From Chitinophaga pinensis (GTDB lineage Bacteria > Bacteroidota > Bacteroidia > Chitinophagales > Chitinophagaceae), in assembly GCA_945872815.1 (NCBI GenBank), contig CAMCAY010000013.1, forward strand, positions 1-50,447: a stretch of 50,447 bases of DNA, read 5' to 3'. The translations under genes were made by a program, and so were the position numbers. Every line of letters starts with the position of its first letter. Position 1 is the stretch's first letter. This document shows, piece after piece, positions 27,875-35,711 of the stretch. The notes under the pieces were generated by a model. It was not told where the DNA came from. It did no database searches and saw only the letters and a program-made list of their open reading frames with translations.

Positions 27875-27946
27875 AATTTATACCATTTATGATTTACAGG
27901 TAACGCCTTCAAATTATCGGTCTTTAATACTTTAATTCTCTTTAGG

Positions 27947-27954
27947 TATCTTTG
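27947..27954 (+). promoter_or_regulatory. mnmE -7 promoter element (leaderless arrangement)
   Basis: TATCTTTG matches TAnnTTTG and ends 6 nt before the mnmE ATG, so transcription would begin at or next to the start codon. No clear -33 TTTG. Confidence 0.5.
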
Positions 27955-27960
27955 TAAATC

Positions 27961-29334
27961 ATGAACAATAAACTGTCAGGTTGGGATGATACAATTGTAG
28001 CGTTGGCTACAGCACCTGGTGTTGCTGCTATTGGAGTAATCAGGCTGAGTGGTATGCAATCTTTCGAAATTGTTTCAGCCCTTTTTCCTTCAAAAAAAAT
28101 AACAGAACAATCATCTCATACCATTCATGTAGGTTTATTAAAGGATGGCAAAGAGGTAATTGATGAAGTGGTGCTATCTCTTTTTAGAGGCCCTAAAAGT
28201 TATACAGGAGAAGATACGATTGAAATCAGTGGCCATGGTAGTCCTTACATACAACAACAAATTATAAATGCATGCATCAAGTATGGTGCGAGATTGGCAA
28301 AGCCGGGAGAGTTTACTCAAAGGTCTTTTTTAAACGGTAAATTGGACTTAACACAGGCAGAGTCTGTTGCTGATTTGATTTTATCAAATACAAAAGCATC
28401 TCAAAAAACTGCTTTGCATAACATTCGTGGGGGATTTTCTTTTCAACTTAAAGAAATTCGTGAGGAATTGATACAGTTTGCTTCATTAATTGAACTGGAA
28501 CTTGATTTTGTAACTGAAGATGTGGAATTTGCCGACCGAACAAAATTTTATTCGTTAATAAACAAAACACAGCAAACTGTAAAAGACTTGATTGATTCTT
28601 TTCAGTTGGGTAATGTTATTAAAAACGGAGTTAGTGTTGCAATTATTGGTAAACCGAATGCAGGTAAATCCACTTTATTGAATTGTCTGTTGAATGAAGA
28701 ACGTGCAATAGTTAGTGAAATTGCTGGAACTACGAGAGATACTATAGAAGAGACAATTAATATCAACGGAATTGTTTTTAGATTGATTGATACCGCAGGA
28801 ATCAGAAGTCATAGTAAAGACACCATTGAAAATATTGGTATAGAAAAAAGTATTGAAAAAATGAACGCTGCTGATTTGGTTCTCTACCTTTTTGACGCAA
28901 ATACAGAAACTTCAGCAGATCTTAAAAATCAGGAGAAATTTTTTAAGGAAAAACAAATACAATATGTACTTGTTGCCAACAAATCTGATCTAGCTCATTC
29001 AAATAGCTTTGATACTCAAAATGAAATTATTTTTATTTCTGCAAAAAGTAATTTCGGAATAGATCAACTAAAAGATAAAATATATCAACTTGCTGTTCAC
29101 GAAACTATCAATACAGATAACACCATCGTTACCAATACCAGACATTTACAGGAACTATTGCAAATTCAGTCTTCGCTTGCAAATGTCAAGGATGACTTGA
29201 ATCAAAACATTCCTGGAGATTTATTAGCGATTGAAATACGCACTTGTCTATTTCACCTTGGAGAAATAACCGGAGAAGTTACCAATGAAGATAAATTGGA
29301 TTATATTTTTAGTAAGTTTTGTATTGGAAAGTAA
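27961..29334 (+). CDS. mnmE: tRNA uridine-5-carboxymethylaminomethyl modification GTPase
   Basis: 457 aa. N-terminal tetrahydrofolate-binding domain (~1-120, with KPGEFTQRSFLNGKLDL), helical domain, inserted G domain with P-loop GKPNAGKS (230-237), TTRDT switch, DTAG and NKSD, and the invariant C-terminal CIGK (454-457) whose cysteine is needed for tRNA modification. With MnmG it modifies U34 of several tRNAs. A terminator follows at 29378. Its 3' end, encoding FCIGK, is a known attachment site for genomic islands (SGI1 family), and an integrase gene does follow here. Confidence 0.97.
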   Translation: MNNKLSGWDDTIVALATAPGVAAIGVIRLSGMQSFEIVSALFPSKKITEQSSHTIHVGLLKDGKEVIDEVVLSLFRGPKSYTGEDTIEISGHGSPYIQQQIINACIKYGARLAKPGEFTQRSFLNGKLDLTQAESVADLILSNTKASQKTALHNIRGGFSFQLKEIREELIQFASLIELELDFVTEDVEFADRTKFYSLINKTQQTVKDLIDSFQLGNVIKNGVSVAIIGKPNAGKSTLLNCLLNEERAIVSEIAGTTRDTIEETININGIVFRLIDTAGIRSHSKDTIENIGIEKSIEKMNAADLVLYLFDANTETSADLKNQEKFFKEKQIQYVLVANKSDLAHSNSFDTQNEIIFISAKSNFGIDQLKDKIYQLAVHETINTDNTIVTNTRHLQELLQIQSSLANVKDDLNQNIPGDLLAIEIRTCLFHLGEITGEVTNEDKLDYIFSKFCIGK

Positions 29335-29377
29335 GTGGCAAAAACAACCACCTAAAAAACAGCCAAAAAACACATTG

Positions 29378-29401
29378 AAACCCTTACTTAGTAAGGGTTT
29401 T
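29378..29401 (+). terminator. mnmE terminator
   Basis: A 10-bp stem (AAACCCTTAC / GTAAGGGTTT) with a 3-nt loop, running into TTTTGTCATTT. Confidence 0.78.
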
Positions 29402-29445
29402 GTCATTTAATCATTTTTGTCCAGAAAATTTATTTTTTTGCATTT

Positions 29446-29565
29446 TTGGGTAATATTTGTACCTTATTTGTACCTTTGGTGAAATTAGTGATATTTACAA
29501 AGAAGGTATAAAAATATATTGTCACAATTTGACACAATATGTCTTTAATTGTCTTAAATTGTACA
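29446..29565 (+). promoter_or_regulatory. Promoter and repeat cluster upstream of the excisionase-like gene
   Basis: A tandem exact 11-bp repeat (ATTTGTACCTT at 29455-29465 and 29466-29476) overlaps a TACCTTTG -7 element (29471-29478). At 29520-29565 follow an inverted pair TGTCA/TGACA and three further TTGT-type repeats (AATTGTC, AAATTGTAC). The layout suggests operator or recombinase arm-binding sites of an integrative element. Confidence 0.4.
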
Positions 29566-29592
29566 CTAAATTAAGGATAAAATAGATAAATT

Positions 29593-29952
29593 ATGAGTTC
29601 GAATATAGAAATAACCAGGGTTTGCGAGCAATGCAAGGATGATTTTGTTGCAAAGACAACAACTACTCGTTTTTGTTCTCATAGGTGTAATAATGCTGCA
29701 TATAAACAGCGGTTGAAAGAAATCAAAATGAGTCAAAGTAATGTTGAAACTGCTATTATAAAAATTACACCTGTATTGGAAACGATGATGAAGGCTTATT
29801 ACACCATAGAGGATTTATCGCAAATATTTGGAATGAGTAAAAGAACTTTTTACCGAATAATTGAAAGGGGAGAGTTGCCTTCTGCAAAACTGGGTGGCAA
29901 AACCTTTGTAAAAAAAGAAGCCATTGAAGATTTATTTAAAAAGGAAAAGTAA
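29593..29952 (+). CDS. Zinc-ribbon/HTH excisionase-like DNA-binding protein
   Basis: 119 aa. An N-terminal four-cysteine zinc ribbon (Cys11, Cys14, Cys28, Cys32; CEQC and CSHRC) is followed by a linker and a MerR/excisionase-type helix-turn-helix (HTH_17) at ~68-118: YTIEDLSQIFGMSKRTFYRI, then ERGELPSAKLGGKTFVKKE. In Bacteroidota integrative elements this type of small protein sits directly upstream of the integrase and probably controls excision or transcription. Its stop overlaps the integrase ATG, so the two are co-translated. Confidence 0.82.
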   Translation: MSSNIEITRVCEQCKDDFVAKTTTTRFCSHRCNNAAYKQRLKEIKMSQSNVETAIIKITPVLETMMKAYYTIEDLSQIFGMSKRTFYRIIERGELPSAKLGGKTFVKKEAIEDLFKKEK

Positions 29953-30950
29953 TGGGAATTAAAGTTACACTCCGCAAGAAAAAAATATCTAAGGGTAGGT
30001 TGAGTTTATACCTTGATTTTTATCCTGCTATTGAGAACATCTATACGGGTCAAATGACCAGGAGGGAGTTCTTGGGTCAATATATATGGCAAAGTCCTAA
30101 AACACCCTCAGAAAGAGCCAATAATAAGGACACCATTGAGATTGCAGAGGACATCAGACACAAGCGTCAAAATATCCTTAACAAGCCGGAGGTGTACAAT
30201 GAATTTGAGAAGCGACTGCTACATCAAAAAAGAATGTCGGAGGTATGTACTATTCAATATTTTGAAAAGCTTGCCTTAAAACGAAATGGAACTAATGTTC
30301 ATAACTGGCAATCTGCCTTTTTGTACTACAAAGATTTTCTTCAGGGAGAATCATTACCGTTTGAGCAATTGAATGAATCTGTGTGTGAGGATTTCAAAGA
30401 ATATTTGTTGAATACACCCAGCAGAAAATCTGATAAGCAAACTTTATCTATTAATTCTGCTAAATCCTATTTTGACAAGTTTAAGGTGATATTGAAACAG
30501 GCCTATAAAGATGGTCATTTGCAAGTGGACTTAAATGCAAGATTGGATTGCATAAAAGAGGAAGAGACTCATCGTGAGTTTTTAGATCAAAAAGAATTGA
30601 ACCAACTGGCAAGTATGCGTTGCGCTATACCAGTAGTTAAAAATGCAGGATTGTTTTCCGCACTTACAGGATTACGTTTCAGCGATATTCAGCAACTAAA
30701 ATGGAAAGAGGTAATTCATATTGATGGTCAGGGTTACTACATCCGGTTTAAGCAGCAGAAAACTGGTGGGGCGGAGATGATGCCAATTTCGGATGATACG
30801 TATAATTATTTGGGGAATCCAGGTGACCCAGATGATGATGTGTTTGCAGGATTGGATTATTACGACTGCTCCCAAAATCCTCACTTTAAAATGTGGCTTA
30901 ACGATGCCGGTATTACGAAGAAATTTACCTTCCATTGTTTCAGACTGTAA
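29952..30950 (+). CDS. Tyrosine recombinase/integrase, 3'-truncated by IS21 element
   Basis: 332 aa. A Bacteroidota-type integrase: Arm-DNA-binding N-terminus (~1-90), SAM-like core-binding domain (~100-200), then the catalytic domain with the first catalytic Arg242 in ALTGLRFSDI and a lysine strand (FKQQKTGG). The frame breaks off at FHCFR (His328-x-x-Arg331): the next codon comes from the tip of the IS21 element, adding one Leu and a stop. The distal His/Trp and the nucleophilic Tyr are missing, so the protein should be inactive. The missing 3' part is not found on the other side of the IS. Confidence 0.88.
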   Translation: MGIKVTLRKKKISKGRLSLYLDFYPAIENIYTGQMTRREFLGQYIWQSPKTPSERANNKDTIEIAEDIRHKRQNILNKPEVYNEFEKRLLHQKRMSEVCTIQYFEKLALKRNGTNVHNWQSAFLYYKDFLQGESLPFEQLNESVCEDFKEYLLNTPSRKSDKQTLSINSAKSYFDKFKVILKQAYKDGHLQVDLNARLDCIKEEETHREFLDQKELNQLASMRCAIPVVKNAGLFSALTGLRFSDIQQLKWKEVIHIDGQGYYIRFKQQKTGGAEMMPISDDTYNYLGNPGDPDDDVFAGLDYYDCSQNPHFKMWLNDAGITKKFTFHCFRL

Positions 30951-30959
30951 AATCCGGCT

Positions 30960-30996
30960 AAACTGACCCCCTCATTCCATTTCAAATTGACCCCCT
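30960..30996. repeat. IS21 left-end multiple terminal repeats
   Basis: AAACTGACCCCCT at 30960 and AAATTGACCCCCT at 30984, 24 bp apart. They are inverted relative to the right-end set and are the expected IstA binding sites. Confidence 0.85.
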
Positions 30997-31109
30997 AAAA
31001 AACGATTTCAAAAACCTCAGGACTAGGGCCTTAAAAAGAAGGCTAAAAAAGTGATAAAGAACTCGTGTTTTGCAGAACAAAAATAATGATAATTTATATT
31101 CCGATTAGT

Positions 31110-31865
31110 TTACAATGTAGTTTCTGTTTTTTCTGATTTTGTCTTTAGTTTTTTTCGCAGCGATTCTCCGTAAAGTTCTATTCTGATGGATTGGTGAACA
31201 ATCCGATCTAGAATCGCATCCGCCAGTGTTTTTTCACCTATCACTTCGTGCCAGTTTTTTACCGGAACCTGAGAAGTGATAATGGTAGTTCGTTTACCAT
31301 GACGGTCTTCGATAATATCCAATAGCAATGACCGACTTTGGTTATCAAGTGGTTGCACTCCAAAGTCATCTAATATCAGAGCGTCTTGTTTTTCTATTCT
31401 TGCGAGTTCTTTCAAGTGAGTACCATCGGCCTTTGCCATTTTTAGATATGACATAAGTTTAGCCACATTTGTGTATAGCACCTTGAGGCCGAGTAAGCAG
31501 CCTTGTTGTCCAATAGCAGATGCCAAAAAACTTTTACCGGTTCCAGTGCTTCCAGTAATAAATAAATCTTCGCCCTTTTTAATAAAGTCGCAGGTTGATA
31601 AGCGTTGTACCTGATTTTTATCAAGACCTCTTTCTTCCGAGTAATCCAGTTGTTCCAGACTTGCATTATAACGGAAGTTGGCGTTCTTGAGGTTTCTTTG
31701 AACAGCCCGGTGTTGCCTATCGTCCCATTCACTTTGCACTAAGTGGTGCACCAGCTCGTCATTGGTAAAGGCTTCCGTTTGATTAGCATCAATGCAAGTC
31801 TTGAAGGCAAGATGCATTCCCAATAGTCGCATTCGGTTCATCTTTTCTAAACTTTCTTTGTTCAT
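31110..31865 (-). CDS. istB: IS21-family helper ATPase IstB
   Basis: 251 aa. AAA+ ATPase related to DnaC: Walker A GSTGTGKS (105-112), Walker B DALILDDFG (~164-172) and the sensor region TTIITSQVPVKNWHEVIG. The N-terminal ~60 residues form the IS21 IstB helical part. It acts with IstA in target selection and transposition. The start lies 43 bp after the istA stop. It appears intact. Confidence 0.95.
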   Translation of the reverse strand: MNKESLEKMNRMRLLGMHLAFKTCIDANQTEAFTNDELVHHLVQSEWDDRQHRAVQRNLKNANFRYNASLEQLDYSEERGLDKNQVQRLSTCDFIKKGEDLFITGSTGTGKSFLASAIGQQGCLLGLKVLYTNVAKLMSYLKMAKADGTHLKELARIEKQDALILDDFGVQPLDNQSRSLLLDIIEDRHGKRTTIITSQVPVKNWHEVIGEKTLADAILDRIVHQSIRIELYGESLRKKLKTKSEKTETTL

Positions 31866-31908
31866 CGTTTTTGATTTTTATTAGTTGGTTAATAATGAGG
31901 TTTTGTAT

Positions 31909-33462
31909 TTATTGGTAATAGTCTCCGCCACGGATGTTTTCATGCTGAGGCATTGTGGGCTCTGTGTTTGAAGGTTTATCTTCTTCAAGTGGGAAGAAGT
32001 CCGCTTTTGATATTAGTATGCGTTCAATCATTCCAAAATTGTACACATTAAAGCTGTTTGCTCGTTTGCAAGCATTGATAAGCCTTACATCGCCCACACG
32101 TTTTTTATAATTTAAAATACCTTGACAGGCTCGGTAGTTTTTCTCCGGGTATTCATTGCGAGCCAATACTTTTTTAATATAGTCCGCAACAGAAGTGTCT
32201 ATTTGCAAAGCGTCTGCAATAAATTTTTCAGGATTCCACTCCGTTGGGTATCTATGCCACGAAGCCAGATGCTCATCTTGTTGTATGTATTTTTCTTTAC
32301 CATACTCACGAACATGAACAGCAATAATCTCGTGTTCATCATAGGCTTCTACTTTTGTACGGTTGTACATCACCTTGATTTTCTTACCAATAAATTTGTA
32401 TGGAACGCTATAATACCGATGGTCAATGGTTACAAAACCCGTCTTGCCAACCGTTGCTGTTTTGGTCGTCATGGGGTCGAAGGGATATTTATTTAAAGGC
32501 CTGAGAACATTCTTCTCAAGGTCTTCGAACTGCTGCCTTCTGCTGTAATCACATCCGGTTAATAGTGCGTTGTTGTGCGCTTCCAGATAAACCAGTATGT
32601 CTTTATTAAGCTCTTCCAGACTTGTATATACCTTGTCGTCTATCTTAGAAAAAATAGTAGAGTAAATGATTTTTACAGCCCCTTCCACCAAGGCTTTATC
32701 TTTAGGCTTGTATACCCTTGTTGGAAAAATATAAGTATTGTAATGCTCTGCAAATGCAGCAAAACTATCATTGAGTTCAGCTTCGTATCTACTCGCTTTT
32801 TTAACCGCCGATTTTAAATTATCAGGAACAATCGCTTCCGGAACACCACCATAAAAATGAAGCGCAGATTTACAAGCCAACATAAAATCTTCCTTCTTCT
32901 GTGATTCCACTGCCATCACAAACGTCAACTGGCTACAACCAAGAATCGCTACAAAAACTTCAACATCCACCATCTCTCCAGTGTCTTTATCTACGATTTG
33001 TAATTTCTTGCCCGTAAAATCAATGAAGAGTTTATCGCCAACCTTGTGTGGCACACGCATAGAAGGCTTTACCATCCCAATATATGCGTTCAACCTGACT
33101 CCAAAAGCAGAGTGCTTTAATCCGTTGGGACATAGCTTAGCATAATGCTCGTAAACCATTTGTTTGTTAACGCCGCGCTTGCGCAGCATAGCAGCCAACT
33201 CTGGCAACAAGGCAGATAATTCAGCACTTCTATCACTTTCTACTTTTGGCTTCTCCAGTAAAAAAGCAGAAGCCAATTTGCCATCACTCATCTTTTCTAT
33301 ATCCTCGATGGTAAGTCTGAGGGATGCAAATTGAATAAGATACTTCTTTACCGTATTGCGAGCAACTCCGGTGGTTTTGCTGATAAATTTACTGCCTTTG
33401 CCACCGGCATAAAGACGTAAGATTTGTCTGATTTTATACATTTCAATTGGTTTGTTCGGCAT
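31909..33462 (-). CDS. istA: IS21-family transposase IstA
   Basis: 517 aa. N-terminal helix-turn-helix (~10-40, ISKTTGVARNTVKKYL), then the RNase-H-like DDE core: Asp148 (LFIDFTG), Asp214 (IVPDNLKSAV) and Glu260 (KDKALVEGAV). The C-terminal Mu-type SH3-like domain contains KTGFVTIDHRYYSVPYKFIG. Full length, no frameshift, so the element may still be mobile. It would bind the TGACCCCCT repeats at both ends. Confidence 0.95.
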   Translation of the reverse strand: MPNKPIEMYKIRQILRLYAGGKGSKFISKTTGVARNTVKKYLIQFASLRLTIEDIEKMSDGKLASAFLLEKPKVESDRSAELSALLPELAAMLRKRGVNKQMVYEHYAKLCPNGLKHSAFGVRLNAYIGMVKPSMRVPHKVGDKLFIDFTGKKLQIVDKDTGEMVDVEVFVAILGCSQLTFVMAVESQKKEDFMLACKSALHFYGGVPEAIVPDNLKSAVKKASRYEAELNDSFAAFAEHYNTYIFPTRVYKPKDKALVEGAVKIIYSTIFSKIDDKVYTSLEELNKDILVYLEAHNNALLTGCDYSRRQQFEDLEKNVLRPLNKYPFDPMTTKTATVGKTGFVTIDHRYYSVPYKFIGKKIKVMYNRTKVEAYDEHEIIAVHVREYGKEKYIQQDEHLASWHRYPTEWNPEKFIADALQIDTSVADYIKKVLARNEYPEKNYRACQGILNYKKRVGDVRLINACKRANSFNVYNFGMIERILISKADFFPLEEDKPSNTEPTMPQHENIRGGDYYQ

Positions 33463-33537
33463 AAATTATCTGGATTGTTTTGCCAAAAACATCCGTCTTT
33501 TATGCTACAAAAACAACTGTTTATTTATCTAATTTTT

Positions 33538-33622
33538 AGGGGGTCAATTTCAGCCGGAATCAGGGGGTCAATTTGAAATGGAATGAGGGGGTCAGTTTCA
33601 AATGGATTTAGGGGGTCAATTT
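33538..33622. repeat. IS21 right-end multiple terminal repeats
   Basis: Four 13-bp copies of AGGGGGTCA[A/G]TTT at 33538, 33562, 33586 and 33610, spaced exactly 24 bp. They are oriented inversely to the two left-end copies. Confidence 0.88.
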
Positions 33623-35517
33623 GCGTGGATTTTCCACCTATCAACATTCGCAATTACATTTATTTTTTTTGCAGCACCATTTGTATCAAGAAAGGAACGT
33701 TTTAAATGTAAAATCTCCTTTCCATTCCATTTCATTTTCAACGCTCCTTCATTGGTTACCGTAGCAACCTGTGTAGCTTTAAGGTTTTCAATCTCAGCGT
33801 ATTTAATAAATGTTTCAGCATCTTTTTTGGAAACCACAACTGCCATTCTTTCCTGAGATTCCGAAAGAGCAATTTCAGTTCCATCGAGTCCTTCGTATTT
33901 TAAAGGAACATTGTTTAAATTAATTTCAACACTTTCTGCAATTTCACCAATAGCAACACAAACACCTCCGGCTCCAAAATCATTGCATTTTTTTATTAAT
34001 TGAACAACTTCTTGATTTCGAAATAATTTTTGGATTTTTCTTTCGGTTATTGCATTTCCTTTTTGTACTTCGGATTGCATGGTTGAAATTGAACTTTCGT
34101 TATGTTGCAACGAAGACCCTGAAGCACCTCCAATTCCATCTCTACCGGTATCACCTCCAATGAGCAATACAACATCTCCATCCACTGGATCAATTTCTTT
34201 TACCGATGTTTTCTTTACGGCTCCAATTACAAAACCACATTCCAATCTTTTTGCTTTATAACCCTCGTCATAAATTTCAGTAACCAAAGTAGTAGATAAT
34301 CCTATTTGGTTTCCATAAGAGCTGTAGCCTAAAGCCGACTCTTTGGAGATTTTTTGTTGAGGTAGTTTTGAAGGAATCGTATTGTTTATATTTTCAAGCG
34401 GATTACCTGCGCCACTAATTCTCATTGCCTGATAAACGAATGCACGGCCACTTAAAGGATCTCTAATTGCGCCACCAATGCATGTTGCAGCACCACCAAA
34501 TGGTTCAATTTCTGTAGGATGATTGTGTGTTTCATTTTTAAACAGAAGAAGCCATTTTTCATTTTCGCCTTTCACATCTGCATCTATTGTTATTGTAGCT
34601 GCATTGTTTTCTTTGCTATGGTAGTATTCGGGTAATAAATTTTTAGAGCTGAAATATTTCGGTAAAATTGTACCCAAATCCATTAGGGTTATTTTTTTAT
34701 CAATTCTACCCAACTCGGTTCTTATTTTTAAATAACGCTCAAATGTTGATTCCATTTCTTTACTAAAATCTCCGGAAAAAACAATATCAGTTAATTCAGT
34801 CAAAAAAGTTGTATGTCTGCAATGGTCACTCCAATAAGTATCGATTGCTTTTATTTCTGTTATGGTCGGATTTCTTTTTTCTTCTCTAAAGTAATGTTGA
34901 ATGCAGATCAGGTCATTGATATCAATGGATAGTCTTTTTTCTTTCAAAAAATCCTTAAGACCTTCATTGTTATAATTTATAAAACCCTCTATTATTTGAA
35001 TGTCTGACGACTTTTTGCTTTGATGTAGCTTTAATACAGATAAATCTTTTTCTCTGGAGTCAATAGCATTGATTAAGTATTTTTTGATGAAGGGGATATC
35101 CGATTCATTAAAATGATCTAATCCGTAAACAGTTGCAGTTTGAACAATTATATCATTATGTCCAAACAACAATTGGCAGCATTGCATTGTTGCGTCAGCT
35201 CTTATATCAAATTGCCCGGGTAAATACTCTATTGCAAAAATATTTTCGTGTTTAGGAATTTCCGAAATGCTATTACCGGAAACGGAATCTGAAATAATTG
35301 AAGAGGTAATGAGGGCGATTTCGCTTTCCTTTACATTGAAAAGGTCATAGAGTGAATAGGTGCTAATGAATCCGTCAAATCCAACAGATTTTAATTCTTT
35401 TTGAAGCGCAGCAGATTTTATATCAAAATTGTCGTGTTTTTTTATGTAGATGCGTGTGTTCAATGAATTTATTTTAACACACAAATGAATGCGAGGATAG
35501 GGCCTCAAAGAAGGCAT
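33616..35517 (-). CDS. purL: Phosphoribosylformylglycinamidine synthase, N-terminal half (truncated by IS21)
   Basis: 633 aa of a protein that is normally ~1,200 aa in this group. PurL makes FGAM from FGAR, ATP and glutamine (step 4 of purine synthesis). Present: PurS-like N-domain (~1-160), linker with TYWSDHCRHTTF (~227-238), and the first AIRS-type domain pair (KNETHNHPTEIEPFGG, then GDTGRDGIGGASGSS and FGAGGVCVAIGE). Missing: the second AIRS-like half and the glutaminase domain. Chromosomal sequence ends at 33637; the last six residues (WKIHAN) are read from the IS tip. On its own it cannot be a functional long PurL. The start at 35517 is the only reasonable ATG. Confidence 0.9.
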   Translation of the reverse strand: MPSLRPYPRIHLCVKINSLNTRIYIKKHDNFDIKSAALQKELKSVGFDGFISTYSLYDLFNVKESEIALITSSIISDSVSGNSISEIPKHENIFAIEYLPGQFDIRADATMQCCQLLFGHNDIIVQTATVYGLDHFNESDIPFIKKYLINAIDSREKDLSVLKLHQSKKSSDIQIIEGFINYNNEGLKDFLKEKRLSIDINDLICIQHYFREEKRNPTITEIKAIDTYWSDHCRHTTFLTELTDIVFSGDFSKEMESTFERYLKIRTELGRIDKKITLMDLGTILPKYFSSKNLLPEYYHSKENNAATITIDADVKGENEKWLLLFKNETHNHPTEIEPFGGAATCIGGAIRDPLSGRAFVYQAMRISGAGNPLENINNTIPSKLPQQKISKESALGYSSYGNQIGLSTTLVTEIYDEGYKAKRLECGFVIGAVKKTSVKEIDPVDGDVVLLIGGDTGRDGIGGASGSSLQHNESSISTMQSEVQKGNAITERKIQKLFRNQEVVQLIKKCNDFGAGGVCVAIGEIAESVEINLNNVPLKYEGLDGTEIALSESQERMAVVVSKKDAETFIKYAEIENLKATQVATVTNEGALKMKWNGKEILHLKRSFLDTNGAAKKINVIANVDRWKIHAN

Positions 35518-35555
35518 TCACTTGTAGTAGTTTATTTATGGTAAACTGTAGAAAC

Positions 35556-35664
35556 GCTCATCCGTATTATGAGCATATACAAGTTTTATTTTAATAAGCG
35601 TTTTATGCTTATTTTTAGAAAGCGAAATTACAAAGTATTTTTTAGTAAAGAAAAATACTTTGTA
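35556..35664. repeat. Three consecutive hairpins upstream of purL
   Basis: In the purL upstream region (minus-strand sense): a perfect 14-bp stem at 35629-35642/35651-35664 (core ACAAAGTATTTTT), a 7-bp stem AATAAGC/GCTTATT at 35593-35599/35607-35613, and a 6-bp stem GCTCAT/ATGAGC at 35556-35561/35569-35574. With the terminator at 35665-35701 this makes four hairpins within 150 bp. Confidence 0.6.
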
Positions 35665-35701
35665 AAAAACCGTTGTGATTAATAATATTAATAATCACAA
35701 C
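35665..35701 (-). terminator. Terminator of the AsnRS-like gene
   Basis: Arms GTTGTGATTA and TAATCACAAC form a 10-bp stem (35672-35701), followed on the minus strand by GG and a T-run (35670-35665). It lies 10 bp after the stop of the 35712-36593 gene. Confidence 0.72.
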
Positions 35702-35711
35702 AGCTAGTAAA

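Larger units (their letters stand above)
30946..33636. mobile_element. IS21-family insertion sequence (complete)
   Basis: 2691 bp. Both tips are alike: TGTAAAATCC at the left (30946) and the complement of TGGAAAATCC at the right (ending 33636). Inside lie multiple terminal repeats of the type TGACCCCCT: two at the left (30960-30972, 30984-30996) and four at the right (33538, 33562, 33586 and 33610, each 13 bp), all at exact 24-bp spacing and with the outermost copy 14 bp from each tip. It encodes istA and istB on the minus strand. The flanks (TTTCAGAC left, CCTATCAA right) show no target-site duplication. Confidence 0.92.

Noticed and set aside
33538-33622. Four short repeats at regular 24-bp spacing, a possible CRISPR-like array
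   Set aside because: The repeat unit is 13 bp with an 11-bp gap, mirrored at the other end of the IS, and istA/istB are between them. They are IS21 terminal repeats; no cas genes are present.
33602-33856. 84-codon plus-strand frame crossing the IS21/purL junction
   Set aside because: It is antisense to purL with no family resemblance. It only exists because of the junction.
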